Shown: positions 9,878 to 17,938 of the stretch, in pieces
How the letters are laid out: every line of letters starts with the position of its first letter
How positions within the stretch are numbered: position 1 is the first letter of the stretch
NCBI GenBank assembly: GCA_963766195.1
Contig: CAVXYY010000005.1
Span: forward strand, 930,001 to 994,000
DNA from: JAHEFT01 sp963766195
Lineage (GTDB): Bacteria; Pseudomonadota; Gammaproteobacteria; Xanthomonadales; SZUA-36
DNA: 64,000 nucleotides
Direction of reading: 5' to 3'
Program-made: the position numbers and the translations under genes
Notes under the pieces: model-generated
Database searches by the model: none
What the model saw: the letters and a program-made list of their open reading frames with translations, nothing else
Told to the model about the DNA's origin: nothing

Positions 9878-10704
9878 AGCTGTGCGGCTTTGATGCCGGA
9901 CCGGACCAGCCTTTTTTCCTGATCGCCGGGCCCTGTGTCATCGAATCGGAACAACTCGCGATCGACACGTCCGGCGTATTGAAGGAAATTTGTGCTCGCC
10001 TGGAAATCCCGCTGATCTACAAATCCTCTTTCGACAAGGCCAACCGTACGTCCGGCAGCAGTTTTCGCGGTCCCGGCATGGAAGAGGGGCTCAGAATCCT
10101 GGCTGAGGTGAAACGCCAGGTCGGGCTTCCTGTGCTGACCGACGTTCATGAAGATACCGACATCAGCGCCGTGGCGGACGTCGTTGACGTCATGCAGACG
10201 CCGGCGTTTCTGTGCCGGCAAACCAATTTTATCCAGCGCGTGGCAGCCGCTGGCATACCGGTCAACCTGAAGAAAGGCCAGTTTCTGAGCCCCTGGGAAA
10301 TGGCCAGCGTGGTCGAGAAAGCGAAAGCCACGGGTAACGACCGGATCATGGTCTGCGAACGGGGTGTCAGCTTTGGCTACAACAACCTCGTTTCGGACAT
10401 GCGGTCACTGGCCGTGATGCGTGAGACCGGCTGCCCTGTCGTGTTCGATGCAACCCACTCCGTGCAATTGCCGGGCGGGCGGGGCGACTCTTCCGGCGGA
10501 CAGCGGGAATTCATACCAGTGCTTGCCCGAGCCGCGGTTGCGGTAGGAGTATCAGGGCTCTTCATGGAGACCCACCCGGATCCTGACCACGCCCTCAGTG
10601 ACGGTCCCAATGCCTGGCCGCTGGGCCGGATCGAAGAATTATTGGCGACACTCAAGGAACTTGATGCCGTGAGCAAGCGAAACCAGCTTTCGGAACCAAC
10701 ATAG
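9874..10704 (+). CDS. kdsA: 3-deoxy-8-phosphooctulonate (KDO-8-P) synthase
   Basis: This 276-residue enzyme condenses phosphoenolpyruvate with arabinose-5-phosphate to KDO-8-P for lipopolysaccharide inner core. Family motifs are IAGPCVIESE, the substrate loop KSSFDKANRTSGSSFRGPG, LTDVHE, KKGQFLSPW and the FDATHSVQLPG segment. Translation starts at GTG 9874, which overlaps the pyrG TGA, so coupling is likely. It supports an organism with an LPS outer membrane. The eno gene follows after 9 bp. Confidence 0.97.
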   Translation: MKLCGFDAGPDQPFFLIAGPCVIESEQLAIDTSGVLKEICARLEIPLIYKSSFDKANRTSGSSFRGPGMEEGLRILAEVKRQVGLPVLTDVHEDTDISAVADVVDVMQTPAFLCRQTNFIQRVAAAGIPVNLKKGQFLSPWEMASVVEKAKATGNDRIMVCERGVSFGYNNLVSDMRSLAVMRETGCPVVFDATHSVQLPGGRGDSSGGQREFIPVLARAAVAVGVSGLFMETHPDPDHALSDGPNAWPLGRIEELLATLKELDAVSKRNQLSEPT

Positions 10705-10713
10705 GAATTATTA

Positions 10714-12006
10714 ATGACAACGATTAAAACTATTCACGCCCGGGAAATCCTGGATTCACGCGGCAATCCGACCCTCGAAGCAGAAATTGTCCTTGAATCC
10801 GGGGCTTTCGGACGCGCGGCGGTTCCGTCGGGTGCATCCACCGGCGCGCGGGAAGCCATAGAATTGAGAGACGGGGACCCGGGGCGATATGGCGGAAAGG
10901 GCGTCAGCCACGCCGTCGAAAACGTCAACCGCACGATCGCCGACGCTTTGCAGGGGACCCCTGCTGATGATCAGGATGCGCTCGACAGCAAGCTGATTGC
11001 ATTGGACGGCACTCCGAACAAAGCCAGGCTGGGCGCCAACGCGTTGCTGGGCGTTTCCCTGGCGGCTGCCCACGCAATGGCTGCGCACGAAGGCCGGCCG
11101 TTGTGGGCCCGTTTGGCGCAAAGCGACAAATTGCAATTGCCCGTGCCGATGATGAATATCATCAACGGCGGCGCCCATGCGGATAACAGCGTCGATATGC
11201 AGGAATTCATGATCCTGCCCTGGGGTGTCGGGTCCTTCAAAGAAGCACTGCGCTGCGGCGTGGAAATATTTCACTCGCTGAAGTCGGTATTGAAGGGAAA
11301 AGGTATGAATACGGCCGTTGGCGACGAAGGCGGTTTCGCGCCTGACCTGCCCTCGAACGAAGCGGCGGTGGAAACCATTCTGGAAGCGATCGAAAAATCC
11401 GGTTATCGCGTTGGCCAGGATGTCAGCCTCGGGCTGGATTGCGCCGCCTCGGAGTTTTACAAGAACGGCTTGTACCACCTCGAGTCCGAAGGCAAGTCCT
11501 TCGAGCCGGCCGCTTTTGCCGAGTACCTGGCCGGCTGGGTACGGCAATACCCGATCATCAGCGTGGAAGACGGCATGGCCGAAGACGACTGGGGCGGCTG
11601 GGAAATCCTCACCCGCCTGGTTGGGGATGACTGCCAGCTGGTCGGCGACGACCTGTACGTCACCAATACCGAAATTTTCCGCCGCGGGATCGAGATGGGA
11701 ATTACCAATTCCATCCTGATCAAGCTGAACCAGATCGGCACATTGACCGAAACCCTCGAAGCGATCGCGATGGCCGACCAGGCGGGGTTCAGCTCGGTGA
11801 TTTCGCACCGTTCCGGGGAAACTGAAGACACGACCATCGCCGATCTGGCTGTTGCCACCAATGCAACCCAGATCAAGACAGGTTCACTGTGCCGGTCCGA
11901 CCGGGTGGCCAAATACAACCAGCTGTTGCGCATCGAAGAGGCGTTGGGCGCTCGTGGAACCTTCGCCGGAGCCGGCGCGTTTTTCAACATCCGTAACTGG
12001 AGCTGA
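10714..12006 (+). CDS. eno: Enolase
   Basis: This 430-residue glycolytic enzyme interconverts 2-phosphoglycerate and phosphoenolpyruvate; it is also a degradosome component in many gammaproteobacteria. Motifs seen are HAREILDSRGNPTLEAE, SGASTGAREAIELRDGD, the catalytic GDEGGFAPDL, VEDGMAEDDW, LIKLNQIGT and SHRSGETEDTTIADLAV. It follows kdsA closely, and the downstream ftsB ATG overlaps its TGA. PEP is a substrate of the neighbouring KdsA, but the grouping is mainly one of conserved order. Confidence 0.98.
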   Translation: MTTIKTIHAREILDSRGNPTLEAEIVLESGAFGRAAVPSGASTGAREAIELRDGDPGRYGGKGVSHAVENVNRTIADALQGTPADDQDALDSKLIALDGTPNKARLGANALLGVSLAAAHAMAAHEGRPLWARLAQSDKLQLPVPMMNIINGGAHADNSVDMQEFMILPWGVGSFKEALRCGVEIFHSLKSVLKGKGMNTAVGDEGGFAPDLPSNEAAVETILEAIEKSGYRVGQDVSLGLDCAASEFYKNGLYHLESEGKSFEPAAFAEYLAGWVRQYPIISVEDGMAEDDWGGWEILTRLVGDDCQLVGDDLYVTNTEIFRRGIEMGITNSILIKLNQIGTLTETLEAIAMADQAGFSSVISHRSGETEDTTIADLAVATNATQIKTGSLCRSDRVAKYNQLLRIEEALGARGTFAGAGAFFNIRNWS

Positions 12007-12305
12007 TGCGTTCCCTGATCGCCATTCTGCTGCTGGTGCTTTTAGCGCTGCAGGTAAAAATGTGGTTCGGTGAAGGCGGCTACAGCGATGTCAAACGACT
12101 CGCCGTAAGGGTCGAGGAGCAGGCCCGGGAGAACGAAGAGCTGGCCCAGCGAAACCGGGAATTGCAGGCCGAGGTCGAAGACCTGCGCCAGGGGCTGCAT
12201 GCAGTTGAAGAGCGCGCCCGAAGTGAATTGGGTATGGTCAAGAAAGACGAGCAGTTCTACCAGGTGATTCCCGGCGATCCGGAAGCGGCGAAAAAACAGG
12301 AATGA
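12006..12305 (+). CDS. ftsB: Cell division protein FtsB
   Basis: This 99-residue bitopic membrane protein has a short cytoplasmic start, one transmembrane helix (LIAILLLVLLALQVKMWFG), then a periplasmic coiled coil of Glu/Arg/Leu heptads (VEEQARENEELAQRNRELQ) and the family ending ARSELGMVKKDEQFYQV. FtsB forms the FtsQLB complex that licenses septal peptidoglycan synthesis. Its ATG overlaps the eno stop (TGATG), the usual position for ftsB. No oddities are seen. Confidence 0.94.
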   Translation: MRSLIAILLLVLLALQVKMWFGEGGYSDVKRLAVRVEEQARENEELAQRNRELQAEVEDLRQGLHAVEERARSELGMVKKDEQFYQVIPGDPEAAKKQE

Positions 12306-12344
12306 AGCGGGGATGCCTGATTGGAATGGAGGAGTGAAAAGCGC

Positions 12345-13052
12345 TTGAATGTCAGGAACGTGCATGCATTGATCCCTGCCGCGGGCCTCAGCGTCCGTTT
12401 CGGTGGAACCATGCTTAAGCAATATGCCCATCTCCTCGGCATGCCGGTGATGGCGCACAGCATTTCAGCCGTTAAGAGTCACCCGGAAGTCAGGTCGGTC
12501 ACGGTTGCCCTGGCGGAGGACGATGGGATATTTGAGCAATTGATCCGGCCTGATTATCCTGATGTCCATACCGTCACCGGCGGTGAAAGCCGCGCCCAAA
12601 CGGTGATGAACGGGATCAATTTTATCAGTGCCACCTTTCCGGAATGTGAATGGGTTCTGGTGCACGATGCGGCCAGGCCGTGCCTGTCGACCGATGATCT
12701 CGCCCGCTTGCTGGATCAGGGCCTGCAAAGTGAATCCGGCGCCATCCTGGCCATTCCGGTCAACGATACGCTGAAACTTTCTGACGCCGATGGCCTGATC
12801 GAGCGCACCGTCGACCGCTCTCGCATCTGGGCTGCACAGACACCACAACTGTTCCGGGTAGCCGCGCTGCGTGCCAACCTTCAGGCGGCGCTGGCGGCCG
12901 GCGGTTCCCCGACTGACGAAGCTTCCGCCATGGAGCAGGCCGGTGTGCGTCCACTGCTGGTAATGGGTTCACCCACCAACATCAAGATCACCGGCACCGA
13001 GGACCTGGCGCTGGCCGAGTTTATTTTGCAGCGGCAGTCCGTGAGGAACTGA
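12345..13052 (+). CDS. ispD: 2-C-methyl-D-erythritol 4-phosphate cytidylyltransferase
   Basis: This enzyme uses CTP to activate MEP in the non-mevalonate isoprenoid pathway. The N-terminal nucleotide motif ALIPAAGLSVRFGG with KQY following, VHDAARPCLS, and the C-terminal SPTNIKITGTEDL all fit IspD. The annotated start is TTG at 12345, because GGAGGAG at 12328-12334 is well spaced from it and the protein then begins MNVRNVHALIPAAG, a normal length. An upstream in-frame TTG at 12321 adds eight residues but lacks such a site. It lies between ftsB and ispF and consumes CTP, the product of the upstream PyrG. Confidence 0.95.
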   Translation: MNVRNVHALIPAAGLSVRFGGTMLKQYAHLLGMPVMAHSISAVKSHPEVRSVTVALAEDDGIFEQLIRPDYPDVHTVTGGESRAQTVMNGINFISATFPECEWVLVHDAARPCLSTDDLARLLDQGLQSESGAILAIPVNDTLKLSDADGLIERTVDRSRIWAAQTPQLFRVAALRANLQAALAAGGSPTDEASAMEQAGVRPLLVMGSPTNIKITGTEDLALAEFILQRQSVRN

Positions 13053-13056
13053 GCAA

Positions 13057-13539
13057 TTGGACTTTCGAATAGGCCAGGGACTGGATGTGCACGCCTTTGC
13101 CGACGGCGATCACGTCATGCTTGGCGGCGTGCGGATACCGCATTCACGCGGTCTGGCAGCACATTCCGACGGCGACGTGGTCCTGCACGCGGTGTGCGAC
13201 GCCCTGCTGGGAGCTGTGGCCATGGGTGATATCGGGCAGCATTTCCCTCCCTCGGACGATCAATGGCGGAATGCTGACAGCCGCAGCCTGCTGGCCAGGG
13301 TCTGCCAAATGCTGGTCCAGGACGGCTGGCGCATAGCCAACCTGGACGTGACCATCGCCTGTGAACAGCCCAGGCTGGAGCCGCACAGGCAAGCCATGCG
13401 CGAAGCGATGGCCGGGGTTCTCGAAACTCCGGTTGAATCGGTATCGGTCAAAGCCACGACGACCGAGAAACTCGGCTTCTGCGGCCGTGGCGAGGGCATT
13501 GCTGCCCTGGCCGTGGTACTCGTCAAACGCGAAAAATGA
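13057..13539 (+). CDS. ispF: 2-C-methyl-D-erythritol 2,4-cyclodiphosphate synthase
   Basis: This 160-residue trimeric zinc enzyme carries out the cyclisation two steps after IspD. The metal-binding DVHAF, LAAHSDGDVVLHAVCDALLGA (split as AAHSDGDVVLHA and DALLGA), the MGDIGQHFPPSD loop and the C-terminal KATTTEKLGFCGRGEGIAA are all present. It starts at TTG 13057, 4 bp after the ispD stop. The stop overlaps the truD ATG (ATGA). Fusion to IspD, common in other lineages, is not seen. Confidence 0.96.
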   Translation: MDFRIGQGLDVHAFADGDHVMLGGVRIPHSRGLAAHSDGDVVLHAVCDALLGAVAMGDIGQHFPPSDDQWRNADSRSLLARVCQMLVQDGWRIANLDVTIACEQPRLEPHRQAMREAMAGVLETPVESVSVKATTTEKLGFCGRGEGIAALAVVLVKREK

Positions 13540-14591
13540 CCGGCCAGCCCTGGACTCTGCCGGACTGGAGCCGGGTATCCGGCGTTCCTGGTGCCACCGG
13601 CATCATTCGCACCGAACCCGAAGATTTCCGGGTCGAGGAACTGCCGCTGATCACACCGGCCGGCGAGGGCAGCCACCTGTGGCTGGAAATCGAGAAACGG
13701 GACGCCAACACCGACTGGGTGGCGAAGGCACTGGCTTCGAAGGCGGGAGTGCCGGCAAGAGACATCGGCTACGCGGGGATGAAAGACCGCCGCGGCGTGA
13801 CTTCACAGTGGTTCTCAGTGGCCTTGCAGGAGGCCGGAAATTCGGACTGGCAGCAATGGGAGATTCCCGGAGTCACGATCCTGGCCGCCCATCTGCATCA
13901 GAAGAAACTAAAACGGGGCGCACTTCGGGGCAACCGTTTTCACCTCGTCGTGCGGCGCCTGCAAGGGCTCACAAGCGGATTGGAAGAACGCCTTCAACGT
14001 GTGAAGGCCGAAGGCGTGCCAAATTATTTCGGGCCTCAGAGGTTCGGGCACGGCGGCCGAAACGTGGGCCAGGGCATGCGCTGGATGGAACACGGCGGAC
14101 GCCTGCCACGGAACAAAAGAAGCATCTATCTATCCGCTGTGCGCAGTTTTCTGTTCAACGAAGTGCTGTCCACGCGGGTCGGCCTCGGCAACTGGAACGT
14201 CATCATCGACGGTGATATCGCCAGCCTCGACGGCAGCCATTCAACGTTCCCCTGCAGCATGCCCGACCCTGAACTCTCCCGCAGGTGCGATGCATTCGAT
14301 ATTCACCCGAGCGGCCCTTTGCCGGGCAGGGGCCGCTCCGCCGGGTCCGGCGAGTCGGCGCAAATCGAGGAAAGGGTTCTGGAGCCTTACGAAGCGATGG
14401 TCAGCGGATTGGAAAAAGCCGGCCTGGAGGCCGCGCGACGGCCTTTGCGCGTGGTTCCCGGGGCGATGCATTGGGAGTTGACAGGCCAGGACCTGGTCCT
14501 GGGGTTCGAATTGTCTCCCGGCGCATATGCCACCAGCGTGCTGCGGGAGCTTGTATCTACCGATCCGGGCGCCATATCGGAGGCTGAATGA
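13536..14591 (+). CDS. truD: tRNA pseudouridine(13) synthase TruD
   Basis: This 351-residue enzyme isomerises U13 of tRNA-Glu; E. coli TruD is 349 residues. The catalytic aspartate lies in GYAGMKDRRGVTSQWFS. Other family signatures are IIRTEPEDFRVEELP, NTDWVAKALA, LRGNRFHLVVRRL and the ending FELSPGAYATSVLREL. Overlaps of 4 bp at both ends link it to ispF and the FHA gene. Its known substrate position occurs in tRNA-Glu, which is also encoded in this window near 61.6 kb. Confidence 0.95.
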   Translation: MTGQPWTLPDWSRVSGVPGATGIIRTEPEDFRVEELPLITPAGEGSHLWLEIEKRDANTDWVAKALASKAGVPARDIGYAGMKDRRGVTSQWFSVALQEAGNSDWQQWEIPGVTILAAHLHQKKLKRGALRGNRFHLVVRRLQGLTSGLEERLQRVKAEGVPNYFGPQRFGHGGRNVGQGMRWMEHGGRLPRNKRSIYLSAVRSFLFNEVLSTRVGLGNWNVIIDGDIASLDGSHSTFPCSMPDPELSRRCDAFDIHPSGPLPGRGRSAGSGESAQIEERVLEPYEAMVSGLEKAGLEAARRPLRVVPGAMHWELTGQDLVLGFELSPGAYATSVLRELVSTDPGAISEAE

Positions 14592-15010
14592 GTAATTACC
14601 GGTTAAAAGGGGCCTCGGGCCCCGTGATCAACCAGGCTTTCAGCCTGCGTGCAAAAAGCCTGATCGGCCGGGCGGATGACTGCGATCTGCGGATTGACGC
14701 GGAAGGCGTCGCTGCCCACCATGCAGAGATCCTGGAAAATGAAGACGGCAGCCTGATCCTGCATAATCTCGATCCTGCAGGCGGGACGCAATTGAACGGA
14801 GAAGCGGTTCAGCGCGCGGCCCTTGCCAGCGGGGATGAAATCAGGATTGCAAACTGCCGCTGGGTTCTCCAGGCGCCTGGTTTGCGTCCGGAAAAAGTAC
14901 TGACCAGCGACGCGGTCAGGCCAAGGCACAGTTACCTGCCCTGGCTGATCACGGCGGGGCTGCTTGCCGCAGCCGGTCTCGCCTGGTACCGGGGACTATT
15001 GCCTTTCTGA
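14588..15010 (+). CDS. FHA-domain membrane protein
   Basis: This 140-residue protein has one FHA-like domain (residues about 5-95), with the conserved SLIGRADDCDLRI strand, a VAAHHAEIL segment in place of the usual phosphopeptide-contact SxxH, and NLDPAGGTQLNG. The C-terminus has a single transmembrane helix (LPWLITAGLLAAAGLAWY). This suggests a tail-anchored reader of phosphothreonine at the inner face of the membrane. No Ser/Thr kinase is visible in the window. Coupled by ATGA to truD. It overlaps the convergent zincin-like gene by 15 bp. Partner unknown. Confidence 0.82.
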   Translation: MSNYRLKGASGPVINQAFSLRAKSLIGRADDCDLRIDAEGVAAHHAEILENEDGSLILHNLDPAGGTQLNGEAVQRAALASGDEIRIANCRWVLQAPGLRPEKVLTSDAVRPRHSYLPWLITAGLLAAAGLAWYRGLLPF

Positions 15011-15508
15011 ATGGACCATGAAGGCGGGCTCACCGGTTTCCGTGACCAGGCCCCTGGCGATCAGCCATTGCCGCGCATCTTCGGCATCCTGCTCGAACCA
15101 GGCCCTGGATGAGCCCAGCCGGAACGTGTACCCCCAGGCATCCATGTCGGCCATCATCCGGTCACGCCCAAACCCGGGTAGTTCATCGGCCAGAAGGATC
15201 TGCAGGTAACAGACTGCGTTCTCTTCGTCATAATCACCACCTGCGTTGGTGTCCAGGTCCTGGCGCCTTTCTTCATCCATGCAAATGAAGTGGCAGGCTT
15301 CATGCAAAACCGAGTGCAGGGGAGTGTCGGGCCGCAGCATAAGCGTGTTTCCGGCCAGTCCGGCTTCCTCGTCACCCCAGAAAGATCCCGGGATGGGCTG
15401 GCCGGGCGGCCCCAGTTTCAGGTCAAGACCAAATCGTGAAAGCAGCTGAACCAGCGGGGCCGGGTCGTTGTCGGAAAACCGTGTAACCTGGATCATTGAA
15501 GTGTCCAT
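14996..15508 (-). CDS. Zincin-like hypothetical protein with HExxH-type motif
   Basis: This 170-residue protein of unrecognised family has a central LHEACHFICMDEERR segment, an HEaxH zinc-protease-like helix followed by an acidic stretch that could give the third ligand. Upstream is LMLRPDTPLHSVLHE. No signal peptide or membrane segment is seen, so a cytoplasmic location is expected. A small metallopeptidase or a non-catalytic metal-binding protein is possible; motif form is the only evidence. ATG 15508 is used; a second ATG at 15496 is equally good. Its 3' end overlaps the FHA gene. Confidence 0.75.
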   Translation of the reverse strand: MDTSMIQVTRFSDNDPAPLVQLLSRFGLDLKLGPPGQPIPGSFWGDEEAGLAGNTLMLRPDTPLHSVLHEACHFICMDEERRQDLDTNAGGDYDEENAVCYLQILLADELPGFGRDRMMADMDAWGYTFRLGSSRAWFEQDAEDARQWLIARGLVTETGEPAFMVHSERQ

Positions 15509-15583
15509 ATGATTGATCAGTGACTCCCGGCCATGACTTATGAGAGATAACGGGCGTGAGAGACTGGAGTAATATTAACCCGC

Positions 15584-16744
15584 ATGGATATCCTGGAGAG
15601 CAAACACAGTCCAATTGAATTGCTGCGCTACGCAGGCTTGTTCACGTGGCTATGCGCATCCATTCCGCTGTTCCTGATGCCTTTCTGGTACGAAAACCCG
15701 CTCGGGATGAACCAGTACCTGGCCTGGTGGGCGTTGCATCTTGTCTTCGGGCTGACCTACTGGAACCAGGTAAAGGCGCTGCCCGTCCGTTCCGGTTTTT
15801 CGCACCGGCTGGTCACGGTCTCGGTCCTCACCGCCTGTGCACTGGGGGTCAGCATGATGGCGGAAACCGCACTGGGCGGCATCCTTCTGCTGATCGTTGC
15901 CGGCCTGCTGCCATGGATGTTGCCGGCTGCGCCGTCGATGGCCTGGTTGATTGGCCAGAACGTGTTGCTGGTGATGGTGATCAGCAGAATCCCGGATATT
16001 TCGTTCAGTGACGCGGCTCTGGCCGGCGGGTTATTCCTGGGTATTTCCCTGTTCGCATTCATGAGCGGGGTGGTCGCCCTGCGCCAGAACATCGCCCGTG
16101 ACGCGTTAAGAAAAGTCAATTCAGAGTTGCTCGCCACCCAGGCGTTACTGGCGGAAAATACCCGGATAGCCGAGCGGGTTCGCATTGCTCGCGAATTGCA
16201 CGACCTGGTCGGCCACCACCTGACCGCACTGACGCTGAACCTGGAGGTAGCGACCCACCTGGCCAGCGGAAAAGCCCTCGAGCACGTGCAGCAGGCGCAC
16301 TCGCTGGCCAAGTTGTTGCTGGCTGATGTGCGGGAAGTGGTCAACGATATGCGGGTTGACGACAAGGTTGACCTCGCCGCTGCCCTGAGAACCCTGGTGA
16401 GCGGCGTTCCGGAGCCGGTGATCCACCTCGACCTGCCCTCGGAACTGGCGATGACGGATCCCCAGCGGGCCCAGGTCCTGTTACGATGCGCGCAGGAAAT
16501 GATTACCAACAGCGTCAGGCACGCGAGGGCGTCAAACCTTTGGATTGGCCTGGTCCAGGACTCCGACGGCGTCGCACTGACGGCCCGGGACGACGGGCGC
16601 GGCGTGGACAACGTGGAAGCCGGTAACGGTCTGAACGGAATGCAGGAGCGCCTGCGGCAAGTGGGTGGTGAATTGAAAATTGAGTCGAGTTCGGGCAAGG
16701 GCTTCTCGTTGCATGCCTGGATTCCCGTGGAGGGATTGATGTGA
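15584..16744 (+). CDS. Sensor histidine kinase, DesK/NarL-type (HisKA_3)
   Basis: This 386-residue membrane kinase has about five or six transmembrane segments in the first 150 residues with little periplasmic loop, then a HisKA_3 dimerisation domain with the phospho-acceptor in RIARELHDLVGHHL. The HATPase_c domain includes CAQEMITNSVRHARA, ARDDGRGV and NGLNGMQERLRQVGG. This arrangement suits sensing of membrane state, as in DesK, rather than a periplasmic ligand (inference). The stop overlaps the GTG of the response regulator by 4 bp, so the pair is coupled. The output is unknown; no obvious target lies adjacent. Confidence 0.93.
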   Translation: MDILESKHSPIELLRYAGLFTWLCASIPLFLMPFWYENPLGMNQYLAWWALHLVFGLTYWNQVKALPVRSGFSHRLVTVSVLTACALGVSMMAETALGGILLLIVAGLLPWMLPAAPSMAWLIGQNVLLVMVISRIPDISFSDAALAGGLFLGISLFAFMSGVVALRQNIARDALRKVNSELLATQALLAENTRIAERVRIARELHDLVGHHLTALTLNLEVATHLASGKALEHVQQAHSLAKLLLADVREVVNDMRVDDKVDLAAALRTLVSGVPEPVIHLDLPSELAMTDPQRAQVLLRCAQEMITNSVRHARASNLWIGLVQDSDGVALTARDDGRGVDNVEAGNGLNGMQERLRQVGGELKIESSSGKGFSLHAWIPVEGLM

Positions 16745-17382
16745 TCAAAGTGATGCTGGTGGACGATCAGAACCTGGTGCGCAAAGGTGTGCGCAGCCTG
16801 CTCGAGCTTTCCGAGGAGATAGAAGTAATCGCAGAAGCGGCGGACGGCGCCGAAGCGATCCGGATGATTCCGGAAGTCGGGCCGGACGTGGTTCTGCTGG
16901 ACATGCGTATGCCGGGTTTGTCCGGCCTGGATGTACTCCGGCAACTTTCCGCCACCCAGTCATTGCCGCCGACCATTATCCTGACGACCTTTGATGACGA
17001 CGAGCTGGTTCTTGCCGGGATCCAGTCCGGTGCAAGAGGATATTTGCTGAAAGACGTGGCGCTGGCCGACCTGGTCAGTGCGATCAGGACCGTGGCCGAG
17101 GGTGGAACCATCGTCAAGCCCGCGGTCACGCAAAGATTGCTCAAAGGGCTGGCAAACCTGCAAAACGACTTTTCCAGCCTGGACCAGCCGGATCCGCTGA
17201 CGGACCGGGAAACCGAGATATTGCGGTTGATGGCCGGGGGTTACAGTAACAAGGAAATCGCCAACTCACTGGGGGTCGCGGAAGGCACCGTGAAGAACCA
17301 CGTGTCCAACATCCTTTCCAAGATGGGGGTCCGTGACCGGACCCGCGCGGTGCTCAAGGCCTTCGAACTCGGCCAAATCTAA
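16741..17382 (+). CDS. NarL/LuxR-family response regulator
   Basis: This 213-residue regulator has a receiver domain with acidic pocket (MLVDDQ), phospho-acceptor Asp in VVLLDMRMPG, the Thr of LTTFDD and the Lys of GYLLKDV. The C-terminal LuxR helix-turn-helix is LTDRETEILRLMAGGYSNKEIA and EGTVKNHVSNILSKMGVRDR (each quoted in part). It starts with GTG 16741 inside the kinase stop. It should be the partner of the upstream kinase. A PspB-like gene on the opposite strand ends 126 bp downstream; whether it is a target cannot be told. Confidence 0.94.
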   Translation: MIKVMLVDDQNLVRKGVRSLLELSEEIEVIAEAADGAEAIRMIPEVGPDVVLLDMRMPGLSGLDVLRQLSATQSLPPTIILTTFDDDELVLAGIQSGARGYLLKDVALADLVSAIRTVAEGGTIVKPAVTQRLLKGLANLQNDFSSLDQPDPLTDRETEILRLMAGGYSNKEIANSLGVAEGTVKNHVSNILSKMGVRDRTRAVLKAFELGQI

Positions 17383-17508
17383 GGCGTCTTGCTTCCCTTC
17401 TTTTGCCTGCGGCAAAAACCGGCTGCGCGCGACTGCATGGTTTGCTGCACCTCTGGCTGTGCCAGCCGGTGCAGATGAGGCGCCTCACGCGCAACGGTGG
17501 TCCGAGAG

Positions 17509-17748
17509 TTAACCGACTTTGTCGAGGTGGTCGAACTGGCGTTTGAGGTCGTCTTTGCCGTCGGTGACGATACGCTCAAGGGTCTCCACCCGGTCGCGCA
17601 AATCATTTTCCAGATCATCGATACGGCGATTCAGTTTTTCCATTTCGTCCTTGTTAGCACTTGAGCCGCGTGCCTTGACGTGATTCCGCCAGGCCTCGGC
17701 CGCCATAGCTGCCATTACAATCAGTGCGATGGCTGTCCACATATTCAT
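17509..17748 (-). CDS. Small PspB-like membrane/coiled-coil protein
   Basis: This encodes 79 residues: one N-terminal transmembrane helix (MWTAIALIVMAAMAAEAW), a short basic stretch, then a coiled coil (KLNRRIDDLENDLRDRVETLE). The layout and the RVETLERIV segment resemble phage-shock PspB, but no PspA or PspC is nearby, so the name is only by resemblance. ATG 17748 is preferred over 17778 because GGGGAGAA lies 8-10 bases before it. It is convergent with the two-component pair. Confidence 0.68.
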   Translation of the reverse strand: MNMWTAIALIVMAAMAAEAWRNHVKARGSSANKDEMEKLNRRIDDLENDLRDRVETLERIVTDGKDDLKRQFDHLDKVG

Positions 17749-17834
17749 TTGCTGCTTCTCCCCGGTGACCTTGATCAATCATTCGTTAAAGCTATCCTAT
17801 TGTACCAGTGGCGAAAGTCATGCCGAACTTTCAC

Positions 17835-17931
17835 AGGAGCGGCCCATTGTGGGAGCGGCCCATGGCCGCGATAATCGCCGGGAAGCCAGCCACGGAGACT
17901 TCTTGCAATCGCCGGCATGGCCGGCTCCCAC
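17835..17931. repeat. Inverted REP-like pair (REPIN-like)
   Basis: At 17849-17872 a GTGGGAGC head is followed by the hairpin GCGGCC-CAT-GGCCGC and CGAT. At 17908-17931 the same pattern runs on the other strand: ATCG, a CCGGC/GCCGG hairpin around ATG, and the complementary head GCTCCCAC. The two face each other across about 35 bp. A partial extra copy of the head (AGGAGCGGCCCAT) lies at 17835-17847. The form matches REP/REPIN elements of other gammaproteobacteria. No RAYT transposase is present in the window. Confidence 0.75.
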
Positions 17932-17938
17932 CCACGGC

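Noticed and set aside
10756..11808. 350-residue open frame on the minus strand opposite eno
   Set aside because: It lies wholly opposite enolase and shows no motif or plausible start; a shadow.
15757..16944. 395-residue minus-strand frame opposite the histidine kinase
   Set aside because: Covers conserved kinase and regulator sequence in the antisense; composition is Ser/Arg-rich as expected for a shadow.
17404..17420. TTTTGCC-TGC-GGCAAAA hairpin after the NarL-type regulator as a terminator
   Set aside because: There is no T tract after it in either direction; a similar hairpin occurs in the 57.5-kb REP region, so it may be repeat-related.
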